The notes: generated from the sequence alone by a model not told the origin. 64,000 nt of DNA from Osedax fenrisi (GCA_964019155.1 OZ025239.1:76171571-76235570); one strand, 5' to 3'. Shown: positions 48,500 through 61,309, numbered from the stretch's first letter. Program-made: numbers and translations.

Positions 48500-49690
48500 A
48501 TATAACACTTTGATACTACATATATGTATATATAATATAAATTTAATAATCAAAGTGTTAAATTATGTTTAACATGTATTATGCATTGTTATAAAATTAC
48601 AACTGGTTTACAACTAGGCAACAAATTTATAATAACAATCTTTAAAACATAAAATTGTACTATAAATACATTACTATTTCGAACATTTAATATCACTTAT
48701 TGATTATAATATACTTAATATTATATATATATAGTATCAAAGTATTAAAGTAATTATATTATATAAAAAATACGTATTATAAAATTACAACTGGATAACA
48801 ACTGGATTACAACTGGATTACAACTGGGTTTTAGTAACTCCCTACATATATAAACATACCATACACATTTTTATTCATTAACTTTATTACTTACAATATA
48901 AATTTTAAAAACTCGAAATTAACTTAATTGTAATTAAATGAAATTAAATATTTAAAATGCATTCAATAATTTAAAAATTATTTTTAATAATGATATATAT
49001 ATATATTAGTTAACTAATCATAATTATAATATTCATTTTTATTCACACAATATTAATTCAGGTTTACATATTATATGTTAATTATACATGTTATATAAAA
49101 GTAAATATCTAAAGTTAATCTATATATATAGAAATATATACATATTAAGTTAATAATTAACCATAAGTATTTCCTATTAAGATATCTCATACACTGTTAT
49201 CTGTTATATTAAAAAAGTATATAATCTATTATAGATTCTATAGATTATATACTTTTTTATATATTACTATATATTATAGTTAGACACTAATATATAATAA
49301 TGATTATACTTATATATATATATATTATATATAATGTATTATATTAATATAAAAATTATTTAATTAATTAAAATTAAACTTATTATAATTTATTAATTGA
49401 AATTATTATGGTTTGTTAATTATTTAATTTATAACCTGTAGATGGACTTCTTGTATATCATATTCTTAGACATATTTGACAGTATAATATGTTTAATAAA
49501 ATATAATAAAGTGCGTAATATGTTTAATAATATAAGTTCAATAAATACGTAATATAATTTTCCAATAATATTAAAACTATAATCTATTGTGGCGGTGGTA
49601 TTATGTGCGCGCCGAATTATTCATCATTTTATACAAGATATTTAATTTATGTATTTGAAAACATAGATTTCACCTATTGAGTAAACTTGA
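48500..49690. other. AT-rich interior of the foldback element, no gene
   Basis: Contains a partial duplication carrying AATTACAACTGG (near 48590 and 48785) and a hairpin at about 49211-49262 with 20-bp arms (TAAAAAAGTATATAATCTAT). No protein-coding signal. Confidence 0.7.
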
Positions 49691-50465
49691 ACTATCGGCC
49701 AAATTACCCGATTTTTCTGTTTTTTATCCATATTTATACAGCTTATTAAAATCTATTATATTCACAAAATATACAAAAATATAAATTATTAAAATATACA
49801 TATCGTAAATTAATATAATATTAGTTATATAGTATATGATGGTTATTTAAAAATATGTATATTTTGATTTAGAGCACTTCTAGTAACACACATACAAACA
49901 TCTGCCAAATTACCCTTCCTTCCATATACCTACTCGCAATATCAACCTTTGACATTTTAAGTAGTTCTATTGGAATTGTTAATAATCTGTATATTGTAAT
50001 TTTAAAGTTATTTATATGTTAGAAATATACAATATATAGTTTATACGGTTGGTCCGAATCTTATGTTTTTAATAAGTGGTCCGAGTTTACTTCACAAGTG
50101 GTCCGAGTTTACTTCACAAGTGGTCCGAGTTTACTTCACAAGTGGTCCGAGTTTACTTCAAAAGTGGTGCGAGTTCAAATTAAATGTTTAACTATTTAAA
50201 TATATAATTCCACAAAATATCATATTAAATGACTCTTTTTATAATTTATTTAACAGATATAATATAATTATATAAAGTGGAAGTAAGTTAAAGCATATTA
50301 TATTATAGAAATATACAAAATATAGTTATTTTAATAAGTGGTCCGAGTTTACTTTATGTTTTTAAAAAGTGGTCCGAGTTTACTTTAAAAGTGGTCCGAG
50401 TTTACCTCAAAAGTGGTCTGAGTTTACTTGGTCCGAGTTTACCTGGTCCGAGTTTACTGGTACTC

Positions 50466-51334
50466 CATAGGAATTGTAATAAATAGGACAGTACAATTTT
50501 TAGATAGAAATGAGGAGGAACATAGAGGGACACTATGATGGAGTTATATAGAAGTAAGAAACGCGTCTTTCATGAGGGAACAGGTTTCAGTATTTGAATA
50601 ATGTTGGATTCGAATGTCGTATATAGGTATATCGGATTGACGATAATATCAATAGGGGATATATATCTGGGGGGGATACATTAAGGCATGTCATAAAGGA
50701 ATGTACATAACTATTCACACACACATACATACATACATATACATATATATATATATATATATATAGTATTGATTGATAGTATTAGTATTGATTGATATAT
50801 ATATATATATACATATATATGTATATTATTCAATCAATACTAATCATAAAATTAACACGACAATATATAATCGACGAATTCAATATTCACTTTATAAACA
50901 TAGGGTACAGTCAAACCTACGTACAGTGTATGTCACAAACATCACGTCAGGATATTACTCATCATTAGCTGCAAAACTTGGATTCCAATATTTCCAACTA
51001 TTTTTAAATGGGCATTGTGGCGAGTGTAATGTCCTCCGAGTTCGTTAGCATTCTGCCACGGTAGAATCGCGTTGAACGTATCGAAATACATGAGGTTTTT
51101 ATAGACTTTCTGTTTTGATATATAAAAGAATATAAATATAATATATATATATTACATATATTTACAAATAGTTTGAGAAAATAATATTCATTCATTTTTA
51201 CAATCGTTAATAATAATTATAAAATCCGATCAAATATAGGTATCATACAAATTTAAATATTTGATTCGAATAGTATCTACTTAGGATATAATTCGAGTAC
51301 TATTATATTGTAGATACCTACTAATGATCTATAT

Positions 51335-51370
<36 letters not shown>
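50466..51370. repeat. Large duplicated block, copy 1 (continuation after the insertion)
   Basis: From the right target duplication CATAGGAA onward it matches 63491-64000, including a hairpin with TAGTATTGATTGAT arms at about 50770-50840. The match ends only because the window ends. Confidence 0.9.
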
Positions 51371-51382
<12 letters not shown>

Positions 51383-51384
<2 letters not shown>

Positions 51385-53543
51385 GGGGCGTCGGAACGAT
51401 ATTTTTTATGGGGGGGGGGGCTATTTATTTATATTTTATATTATATATATCCTATTATTTATTACTAAATATATCTTATTAATATCGTATACCTCTTTAG
51501 TATATGTTAACCCTTTAATATGCAATTAATAATATTTAATTTTTATAACAATAAGTAGGAATATATTAGAAAATAAATAATAAACATTACATTTATTATT
51601 ATATAAATATAGATTTTTATTTATAAATATACCCATCTCAATTGTGTGAATTACTTTTGATTGATATTTGCCAATACTAATACATTGAATCTACTATCTA
51701 GCATAGTAGATCGTAACAACGTATTTATTATTCGTAGCTTACTAAATCCACGCTAACATGAAACAGAACTTGAGGGAAAACCAATACAATTTTATCAAAT
51801 CTATTATGCCGGAAAATATTTTTTGAATTTTAGGAGATTGTTCTATCATGTATATGTTTATCCTCATCAGATGGTATTGAACTTATTGATTGATTTGAAC
51901 ATATGGAAATTCGATTTTTCAATCGTTAATTCTTTATACATTTTTTAATAACATATGTTTAGTGTAGAAAATTAATAGGATTAATAATATTAATCTAAAA
52001 AAACAAATCTTTTTTTCATGAATTATACTATGTGTAATAATGATTACTTTAATTTATAAGAATGTATAAATAATGTTTTCTTAGTATACAATTTGGTTTT
52101 AATTTTCATCATTATGGAATCAAACAACTCAGTATATTTTATTCTGTAAATATTAATGATAACGTATATTAACATATTAACTGATCATATCTAATCACAT
52201 TCTTATATTAACATAACATTAATAATGTTATATTATTTTATCTAGATGAGGTACCTTACATAGTCTTTGTAACATTCATTACTAATCATTTCATACATAT
52301 TTATAATAATTTATATTATATGTCTTATTATTATTCTCTGAATCAGATATACTTAGATATACTTAGAAAACTAAATTAGATATATTTAAAATAAAAATAA
52401 ATTATTATAATATTTTATTATAAACATTTATTATAGGCTATTTTGTATTTTATAAAATGTTTTATATAATATGTTTATAAAAGTATGTTATTAACCTTGA
52501 ATCAATATAAAAACTTGTATTTATAAAATATAAAATACTTTTGTTTCTATATCTTCAATGAATGTGTGCACATTATTTCTAACATTATTCAATTTAATTA
52601 GAATCATCTTTACTATTATCTGATCCTTTATGTTTATTTATTATTGATTTTTATTATGATTATATATAATTATAATCATATATGCTTTCAAGTTTATTTT
52701 TTATAAATGTTACCTTCAATAGTATTTGTTGGTATAATGAAAGCTTTCACCTTCATATCCAAGCTTTCAAATATCAAACTTTAAATATTCATAAAAAAAA
52801 TATTTGATTTATTCATATTTTTTAATAATAAATTTGCAATATATTTGTGGTCATTGGTAATATAATCTAATTCTTTATATTATTTTAGTGCATCGATTAT
52901 ACAATGCATACGATTATACCACTATATTGATCTAATGTTGTTTTAATACATGCTTTTCTCAGTCTATCTTGTTGGGCATAATGGTTTCAATGTCTTTACT
53001 TTGTTAATATTAGTATTATATACAATCCGGAATTTGATCGTTTGTTCATATAATAATCCCAAATCATGAACCACTCTCAAGGCTCTTATTATATTTATAT
53101 TAATATCTAATGATTATGCTAATAAGTTTGTGCGATGAGCTCCACATTGTGTATAAAAAGTTAATGGATGTCTATTCATTATTATAGTCTTTACACTATT
53201 ATATTGACCAGACATATTAGCTGCATCGTCATATGACTGTCCTCTTAATTTAGAAATATGCAAGTTAAGATGTTAAAGTTCAGATAACATTACATTTGCT
53301 ATATTTAAGTTGTATCCTCAGTCATATTGCATATTAATATGCATATTTCTTTAATGTCTAGTTTTTATGTCAAATATCGAAAAAATTTGTATTAACAAAG
53401 ACAATATACTAGATTTAATATATATAAAATTTATTAATACACATTTCATGGGGGGGGGGGGGGCAAAACATACTTAGCCCCCCCCATATTTTTGAATGGG
53501 GGGGGGTCCGATATCCCCCACCCCCCCTGTTCCGACGCCCCTA
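51383..53543 (-). mobile_element. Degraded hAT element with TAGGGGCGTCGGAAC ends
   Basis: Terminal inverted repeats TAGGGGCGTCGGAAC followed by G runs at both ends (51383 and 53543). The ends sit in TA repeats with near-identical 8-bp flanks TATGTATA/TATGTATG. Inside is a broken minus-strand hAT transposase. The G-rich subterminal tracts (10-12 G) are part of the element. Confidence 0.78.
53114..53263 (-). pseudogene. hAT transposase fragment (ZMYM1-like/DUF4371)
   Basis: The clearest open part of the transposase of the 51383-53543 element. It reads LRGQSYDDAANMSGQYNSV and then YTQCGAHRTNLL before a stop; RGQ-YD-AANMSG and C-AH--NL are core motifs of this hAT subgroup. Surrounding frames have many stops, so it is dead. 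Confidence 0.75.
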
Positions 53544-53547
53544 TATG

Positions 53548-53586
<39 letters not shown>

Positions 53587-53785
53587 TACAAATGTATAGA
53601 AACATGGAAATTACGCTGTTGTTAATGTGATACTTGATATTTAAATAGGAAAAGTTTTAGTTACGTCTCTAGGACATTGAAGAAAGTGTGACTTCGCTCG
53701 CCGCTTTAATATTTCTGTATATGGAGTTCTCCACAAATCAACTATACACGATTGAAGTAAGTAAATAGAAAAGTATGACAATGGT

Positions 53786-54475
53786 AAAAATGAAAATGAA
53801 AAAGCATACATTTTTATGGACGGAACGCTACTTGAAGATGTAAAAACCTTCAAATATAGCGATGCAACACTAACATCTGATAGAGCATCAGATAATGAAC
53901 TACGCATTCGGTTAGCTACAGCTACGTCTGTAATAGTGAGACTCGAAACAATATGGAACAGCACAAATATAAATTTTCATGTCAAATACAACCTATACAA
54001 GTCACTTATGAATACTCTACACTCTTATAAATACTGCTATACGGATGAGAAACTTGGACCATAACGGAAAGAGAGGAAAAAAGGATACAAGAATTGGAAA
54101 ATAAAGCCCATAGAAGACTATCATGTATAACATATCGATAACATAAGACTAATAAATATGTCCAAGAAATAATATTAAACCTTATCGGTAAATTTGAACC
54201 TCTCATTAACACTATAAAGCGAAGAAAGCTAATATATTTTAGCCACATTTGTCGACATGATACCTTGACTAAGACAATTCTGCAAGTCAAAATAGAATGT
54301 ACTAGAGGAAGACCGAGGAATAACTGGATGACTATTATAAGTGAGTGATAAAGAAACCGACCTGTGAATTACTACGAAAGGTAGACGATCGAGAAGGATG
54401 GAGAAGATTTGTTGTGAAAGCGAACGAGATGATTCCCTTACGATTCAAGAGTCACGTGACTAAAGTAAGTATGTG
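53786..54475 (+). pseudogene. 5'-truncated LINE fragment (jockey/RTE-like C-terminal region)
   Basis: The frame at 53816-54064 reads LLEDVKTFKYSDATLTSDRA and FHVKYNLYKSLMNTLHSYKY, the region just after the reverse transcriptase domain. After a frameshift it continues with ENKAHRRLSCITYR, TIKRRKLIYFSHICRHDT and RGRPRNNWMT. It ends near TTCAAGAGTCACGTGACTAA. Several stops; inactive. Related to the remnants at 33770 and 62640. Confidence 0.8.
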
Positions 54476-54479
54476 GAGT

Positions 54480-55047
54480 CGTAACTTATATAGTTTATTA
54501 ATACTTAGATAAGTACATATATGTACATTTAGGTACCTATACCTATATATATATGTCGATAGAAATTCCAATTAAAATGTTCAGTATTAAATTCATTATA
54601 CCATTTCAATGATAGGATTGTTTTAAGATCATACAATTAATAATTTATCTTATATTCAGAAATTAAGATATATACCCAATGTCAAATATGTTACTATTTT
54701 ATTTTATTATCGCAAATACTTTATAATAATGTTATCTCGATATACGATATCCCCAAAACATATTTATCCGTAAAATACCTCTATAAATATAGATAAATAA
54801 CACCTATATAGGTATAATGTCTTACAGGAAAGTATACTTCATAGAGAATAAAATACCTGCCGGAAAATAACACTAAACAACGTTACCCTAAAAGACAATA
54901 CCTATGTGAACACTACTTAATATATATAATTATAATAAATGAATATTATTATTATGACATATAGAAATACTATATTACAAATCATACGCCTATTTATCTA
55001 AGCACGATCACCGATACAACAGTATACTGTATACCGTATACGCCTCG
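54480..55047. other. AT-rich spacer, no gene seen
   Basis: Lies between the LINE fragment and the SGNH gene. If that gene splices at 55063, its next exon should lie here or further left, but I could not identify one. Confidence 0.5.
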
Positions 55048-56202
55048 CTATAAGCGACCCACCTGTAACTCGACGACCCTCTTCCACACTCGGTAGTTGA
55101 ACGCCGATATAGCGTAGTTATTACGGCATCCCTTCTTCTTGTGGTAAAAGTTGCGATCCGGAAACGGCGGAGTGGATCGCACCACTACGTCGCAGCCGCA
55201 CCGCACCAACGCTAGCACACCGGTCACGAACTCGTCCACCGACACGTACAGAACGCGAGCCAACTCTTTATCGGCTAGGTCGTGAGCGCCGAATTGTAGC
55301 ACGTACAATGTCCCGTTCGCGGATCCGTATTTACGCACGCATTTCTCTAGCGTTCCGTTGAATTGCTCGACTACAAGCGCTACGTTGAAGCTGAGTTTAC
55401 CGCGCCGAAAGTCGCCGTGTTTGAGGCGAATGTTCGAGAAGTCGAAGTGGGCGTTACATTCGGCCAGGAGGTAGTCGAAACTGTAACGCATGTGGGAGGC
55501 GCCCACCATCACCACGTTATCGTAACGCTCGAACAGGCGTCTACACATCGTACTAGAGTTCAGCGTAGTGACGGGTACGCCGTAGTTGTGCGTCAGTCTA
55601 GTAGTGCGTTTATCCGCATCGGTCCAGGTCGCCATTATAGGCCGTCGGTACAGGTCGAACGCCGAAGGGGGCGTGGCTAACTCGACGCACACGGTTTCGT
55701 TATAGACGACGACTTCTGCGCGGTTGTTGTCACGTGTTCGATACGAAGAGAAGTCGTTAGCTTGTCTAGTGATCAACATCGGGCCGCAACCCGTTCGCTG
55801 TACGAACGTGCATCGGGCCGTGTACCGACCGTCGTAGTGGTCCGTGAACGGGCAGTACAAACCTCGGAACCTATCCAAGCGGAACGAGCTGCCTCCGCTG
55901 GTCGGTATACCGTTAGCGAGCGATTCGAGTACGAGTACTAGCACGACGGCCGACTCGGAGTCCTGTTGAACTTTGACCTCGTACGTGTAGTTGTAGTTCA
56001 GTCGGATGTCGCTCGTATTGGTAGTCGATCTGATGCCGAGCTGACCGTAGTGCATGCATCCGTCGCGCATGACGTGGTCGCACGAGTCGATCGTCACGCG
56101 GTCCCGTGACCTCGTGACCTCTAACCCTTGGGTTATCACGTTTAGGGCGGTGTTGAATACAACGAGAGACGGGTTTTGCATTAACACGCTAGTGGTTATC
56201 AC
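55048..56202 (-). CDS. NXPE-like protein with a C-terminal SGNH (PC-esterase) domain, 5' end missing
   Basis: A 384-codon open frame, much more GC-rich than anything around it. Residues about 103-132 (GGSSFRLDRF, DHYDGRYTARCTF) match the filamin-like repeat of NXPE proteins. Residues 230-360 carry an SGNH-hydrolase core: GASHMR (234-239, nucleophile-type Ser), QFGAHD (303-308) and PPFPDRNFYH (345-354, Asp/His block). The frame has no true ATG start; it opens with GTG 5 bp from the junction with block copy 2, so the N-terminal part, including any signal peptide, is absent. A good donor (CAG/GTGGGT at 55063) shortly before the stop suggests another exon downstream. Several N-x-S/T sites fit a secreted or luminal protein. 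The substrate is unknown. It may be a truncated gene copy. Confidence 0.7.
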   Translation of the reverse strand: MITTSVLMQNPSLVVFNTALNVITQGLEVTRSRDRVTIDSCDHVMRDGCMHYGQLGIRSTTNTSDIRLNYNYTYEVKVQQDSESAVVLVLVLESLANGIPTSGGSSFRLDRFRGLYCPFTDHYDGRYTARCTFVQRTGCGPMLITRQANDFSSYRTRDNNRAEVVVYNETVCVELATPPSAFDLYRRPIMATWTDADKRTTRLTHNYGVPVTTLNSSTMCRRLFERYDNVVMVGASHMRYSFDYLLAECNAHFDFSNIRLKHGDFRRGKLSFNVALVVEQFNGTLEKCVRKYGSANGTLYVLQFGAHDLADKELARVLYVSVDEFVTGVLALVRCGCDVVVRSTPPFPDRNFYHKKKGCRNNYAISAFNYRVWKRVVELQVGRL

Positions 56203-57054
56203 GAATTCTATATAAATTATTAACTTGATCTAATATAAGTTTTAATATTTTACACATCATATATATGTAAGCAGAAGTTCAATATTGAATGTATTAATCA
56301 ATATAATAAATATGAAACATAATAAGCTAAACAAATTATACAGTACTTGAATACTGATTATGATCTTTAAACAAAATATAAAATAGAAACATAAATCAGT
56401 AAATAATATATTAAATTCCTTTTATTTAAATTTATATTGTAACTAGCTTTCATATTTTGATGTACGTGAAATTAGGAAATTATTATGAAATTTTATATTA
56501 TATTTTGTATTTTCAAAAATATTTGTTTCTTTAATTTTGTTGTGATGACATATTTATATATTAAATTACTAAAATATTATGTTAACAATTTGTAGATGTA
56601 AAATATTTTTTGTTATCTATAACAAATTCTTATATTTAATTATAAATTATTTAAATTTTGTTTCACTTATTAATATAATAAGTTATTATATTTAAAAGCA
56701 GAATTTTATTTTAATACATTTTTTTTATAATTTATAATTTTATAATTTATTTTTTAAATATAATTTATATAATTTGTAATATTTGTTATTCTTGAATTAA
56801 AAAATCAATTTGAATGAAACATATTTTTTAATATATATATTTCTAAATTAATATTCTATATAAGAATTTATTTAAATTTAATAATGTGCAGGAAATAGCA
56901 AATTTAAAAAATACAAATGCTGTTATTTTAATATATTACAATATATTACAATGTGTCCAATAACTTTATAGAATAATACTAATTTATCCCATAATATAAT
57001 GTTATTTCATTAATTTGAAATGTTACTTTGACTCCAGATGCCATTTTTAATTTT

Positions 57055-57507
57055 CTACTATTTCTATGTAAATTCGAAAAAGGTCGGGCATCATCAAATT
57101 TGTTTTCTCAGATAATAATATTGGATGTATATTAGTTATAGTTATTATTATATATATTATTATTGATTTATATATATGTAACGTGTATAATAACATATGT
57201 AAATTATAGATAAACTTATCGGAGAAATTAGAAGTCATTGATAACATAATAGTATATTGTTATAGATCTATGATACAATTGAATTTATTTCAAGGTAATA
57301 GTTTTCTAAAACATTGTAATTCTGTTTATTCAACGATTACATAATGTTGATATAACTTGCCTACATAATCTGCGATCAATATGTTGTAGTGTACAATGTA
57401 CAATGGTACAATGATAATTTAGTTTTGTTATGATGCACTAATCTCAAACCCATACTACCTAAGGAGTATATGAAGTATATATATATATATACATTTTATA
57501 TGTATTG
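57055..57507. repeat. 453-bp segment present only in block copy 2
   Basis: Interrupts sequence that is continuous in copy 1 near 29720. No inverted ends or target duplication were seen, so it may be an insertion in copy 2 or a deletion in copy 1. No coding content recognised. Confidence 0.75.
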
Positions 57508-58293
57508 CTTCGTGGTTTGTAAAAATAGTTATTGTAATTTTATTGAAAAAATTAATAACATGTCTTATTTCAAATCATATAATTATTATTTTTCATTATA
57601 TTATTTCGTTTTCAATACATATATAAATAGTATGACATTATAGGTATCTATTGTGCCTTGCACGATATCAATCTTTATATTAAATATAATTATATTATGA
57701 AATTAGTAAAATGTTTATCAATAATATTAAGGGTGGAGGCCCCAGTTAACATATGATTAATATTTTTATTTTGTCAATACATTTTATTACTATTTTCCAT
57801 GTTTAATATATTATTTATTAATTTGTAAAATTTCTCACATTATTTTTGTGTATTTATATCAATATAAAGTGTTTTATGAACGTAGTCGATATACTAATTA
57901 TTTGAAATTGATAGAATATTATATATTATATTTACTTAAATTTTATATATTAAACTATGAATGTAATTTTCTCAAGTTTTTCACTTAGTAACCACATATA
58001 AATTTATTAACATTAATGCCTGCTACTTTTTGGATTTCTATTATTTTTATATGAAATTTGTAATTTTAATGTATAACATATCTATATGAATCCTGGTGGA
58101 TTTATTATTATATTTTATATTAATTAAATAAATGGTGATAAACTTATACACTTACATAAGCCAATATAAACATTATTTATAAAAATATGAGGTTGTGTTA
58201 CTGTCTCCAATATTACATTACTTACATGCTTTGTGAGCTTATCAATATATTGCTGTATACATATGATTAGTAATAGAAGTGACTGCTAATCTA

Positions 58294-59391
58294 GAATACC
58301 AGTAAATTCGGACCAGGTAAATTCGGACCAGGTAAACTCGGACCACTTTTGAGGTAAACTCGGACCACTTTTAAAGTAAACTCGGACCACTTTTTAAAAA
58401 CATAAAGTAAACTCGGACCACTTATTAAAAACATAAAGAAGATTCGGACCACTTTTAAAATAACTATATTTTGTATATTTCTATAATATAATATGCTTTA
58501 ACTTACTTCCACCTTATATAATTATATTATATCTGTTAAATAAATTATAAAAAGAGTCATTAATATGATATTTTTGTGGAATTATATACTTAAATAGGTA
58601 AACATTTAATTTGAACTCGGACCACTTTTGAAGTAAACTCGGTCAACTTGTGAAGTAAACTCGGACCACTTGTGAAGTAAACTCGGACCACTTATTAAAA
58701 TAACTTATATATTGTATACTTCTATCATAATAAATATAGCTTCTATCGTGGGTCTCGTCGGTGATATACATAGAGCTAGAGAGAAATTTCTCTCTAGCTC
58801 TGTGGTGATATACGACAATTTAAATTATGTTAAGTTATTAAATGTTATTAAAGTTATTAAATGATAAATTATGTATGTGTAGTAATATCGGAATACTCGC
58901 AATTATATACAGTGACATTATACTTTTAACTTATAAGTTAAAGCATATTATATGTTAGAAATATACAATATATAGTTTATACGGTTGGTCCGAATCTTCT
59001 TTATGTTTTTATTAAGTGGTCCGAGTTTACTTCACAAGTGGTCCGAGTTTACTTCACAAGTGGTCCGAGTTTACTTCACAAGTGGTCCGAGTTTATTTCA
59101 AAAGTGGTGCGAGTTCAAATTAAATGTTTACCTATTTAAATATACAATTCCACAAAAATATTATATTAAATGACTCTTTTTATAATTTATTTAACAGATA
59201 TAATATAATTATATAAGGTGGAAGTAAGTTAAAGCATATTATATTATAGAAATATACAAAATATAGTTATTTTAATAAGTGGTCCGAGTTTACTTTATGT
59301 TTTTAAAAAGTGGTCCGAGTTTACTTTAAAAGTGGTCCGAGTTTACCTCAAAAGTGGTCCGAGTTTACCTGGTCCGAGTTTACTGGTACTC
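58294..59391. mobile_element. 1.1 kb foldback element, same family as 34614-50465
   Basis: Ends GAATACCAGTAAA and GTTTACTGGTACTC with perfect 8-bp target duplications CTAATCTA (58286-58293, 59392-59399). Copy 1 of the block has the empty site (GACTGCTAATCTACATG near 30503). Arms of about 0.45 kb carry the CTCGGACCACTT tandem units in opposite orientations. The short centre joins left-arm TATCGGAATA directly to right-arm CTCGCAAT, consistent with an internal deletion at a TA microhomology. It contains the 30-bp palindrome AGAGCTAGAGAGAAA plus its complement. Confidence 0.93.
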
Positions 59392-59807
59392 CTAATCTAC
59401 ATGTGTAAACTATAATTCTTAATGTTCAATTTTCCGAAATATGAATGTTAAATTATCATTACGTCGGTCTCGTCTGTTATTATTATATTACAATTACCTA
59501 TCTAATTTACATAAAAAGGGATATTATTTTAATTAAAGATTAATATAACAACGGGACTTATATATACATGATCATTCTACTATAAATGCTTCAGATAAAG
59601 TAACCTAAAAGTAGTATAGTATAAGGTATACGTTATAATCTATAGCTCTTGCATCACATCTATAGTTGGTAGACATTCAATGGTAATTCTTAATGCTACC
59701 TGTTTACAGTGTTGATTTGAGAAGTTCTGTAGGTGAAGTATGCTAGTACATGCTTGTTATAATACACCTTTCATGAGTTATACAGTATAACTTATACTAT
59801 ATATGTA

Positions 59808-59978
59808 CAGAGCTGGGCAGTTTCGCCGATATAGTTAAGGCAAAAAATCAGTATCGTAGATACATTTGTATTTGTATCTATTATACAAATTATAAAAGTA
59901 TTTGTAATCGTATCTATTAGTCATACATAGTATCTACTAAGAAAATTATGTAAACAGATACATTTTATTAAATAATAT
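59808..59978. repeat. hAT-type terminal sequence, copy 2
   Basis: CAGAGCTGGGCA start and the same subterminal motifs as 30920-31090. Confidence 0.45.
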
Positions 59979-60824
59979 ATCATTTGGACATTATATGTAT
60001 TTTATATAAATATTTTATATTATCATATTATAAATTAATTTTAATATATATCAATAATTTAATCAATATATTTTGTAAATATTGAAATTAATTCATTGTT
60101 AAAAATTATGATATATCAATTATAAAAAAAAAACTCAAAAATCATTATATACATTTATTGAAAACAAAGACATTATTTTGATAATATATGTTATATATTA
60201 TTGATTTATAATTCAAAATTATATATTACTTTGAAAGATTAAATCATTTTAATCAATATGATTAATTCTAAATAATAATAATTAATAATTATTAATAATA
60301 TTATAATATATTAATAATTTATTTTTTGTATTTTTATAATTTACTATATTCGTGTTGTACATTCGAAATTAAAGGTCGCTGATTATTTTGAGTTTAAAAA
60401 TAGTATATTGTAATTATGTATATTTCTCTATAGTATGTAATGGCTCATAGTATAATTTCAGATGAAATAAACGCTGGTATACCATCGTGTGTACAACCAG
60501 TGTATACACTAAAAGATTCATCGTGGGTATCATTAAATGTCAACAAATTTATTCTATATCATCTATTGAAGAACACGTTATAAGGTGTAACTATTTAATA
60601 TGTCCTTTTAAAAGGGGTATCTCACAACCAGTTTTTCCGGAAACTTTTGCTATAAAGTTATTTTCTAGCAAGTTAACTATAACTTTAGTTACTTGTTACC
60701 AGTTACCTAATTCGTTTGGCACTTCCATCAACTTCTTTATGGAAGTTTTCGGACGTGCTATTATTAATGTATTTATTGAGAAAACGGTATGTTTTGAGAT
60801 TTAACTTGAGTATTACAGTTAAGT

Positions 60825-61190
60825 CAATTGACCAGATATGATGAAGTAGATCATTCCAGATTTTTTGAGCATGGACGAAGACAGCTTTATGTTGGGGAGA
60901 TGTTAAATATGATATAACTGGTGTTTTTAATTTGAATTTGTTTATTTATTATTTTTCGTAAATAGTAATGTTGGGAGTTAGTAAGTTGGCAAGATAGTCT
61001 GGTGTATTATGGTGTGTAGATAAATGTATGGTGAGTGAAATATTATAAATTATACTGGATTTTATTGGCAGCCAATGGTTCTTAGAGGACATATGTGTTG
61101 TCTGGAATGTTAAGCTATTTTGAATATAAATATGATAGCTCTGTTTTGAAAGCGTTGGAGTTTATTTATTAGATTATGAGGAGGCATATA
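60825..61190 (-). pseudogene. LINE reverse transcriptase 3' remnant, copy 2
   Basis: Same remnant as 31930-32300, with a few substitutions and a shorter AGT microsatellite beside it (about 61312-61374). Confidence 0.55.
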
Positions 61191-61309
61191 TGTCCCTATA
61201 GGGACAGGAATTACAGTAATAAATATGGGGTAGAATGAGGGATGTAGCGAGAAGATTGCAGTATTAAAACTAATGAAGGGTATATATACAATAATATTAT
61301 TGTTCTTAT

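Larger units (their letters stand above)
34614..50465. mobile_element. 15.85 kb foldback element with long terminal inverted repeats
   Basis: Ends GAATACCAGTAAAC (left) and GTTTACTGGTACTC (right), which are inverted repeats with one mismatch. It is flanked by perfect 8-bp target duplications CATAGGAA (34606-34613 and 50466-50473). The uninterrupted site is at 63491 in block copy 2. The arms run at least 0.6 kb each and contain tandem 18-20 bp units (AAACTCGGACCACTTTT), then a GGTAATTTGGCCGA motif at 35205-35235 and 35567-35597 that reappears inverted near 49699 and 49912. The interior holds a pogo-like transposase remnant, a satellite array, a Ty3/gypsy element, a MITE and a SINE. No transposase clearly belonging to this element was found. 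The 8-bp duplication and long repeat-filled arms suggest a MULE- or hAT-mobilised foldback element. Confidence 0.88.

Noticed and set aside
34614..50465. Interpretation as a Maverick/Polinton or other virus-like element
   Set aside because: Size and inverted ends would suit, but no polymerase B, packaging ATPase, capsid or protease of that kind is present, and the duplication is 8 bp rather than 6 bp.
55363..55680. 105-codon plus-strand frame inside the SGNH gene
   Set aside because: Shadow of the minus-strand frame in GC-rich sequence; no family features.
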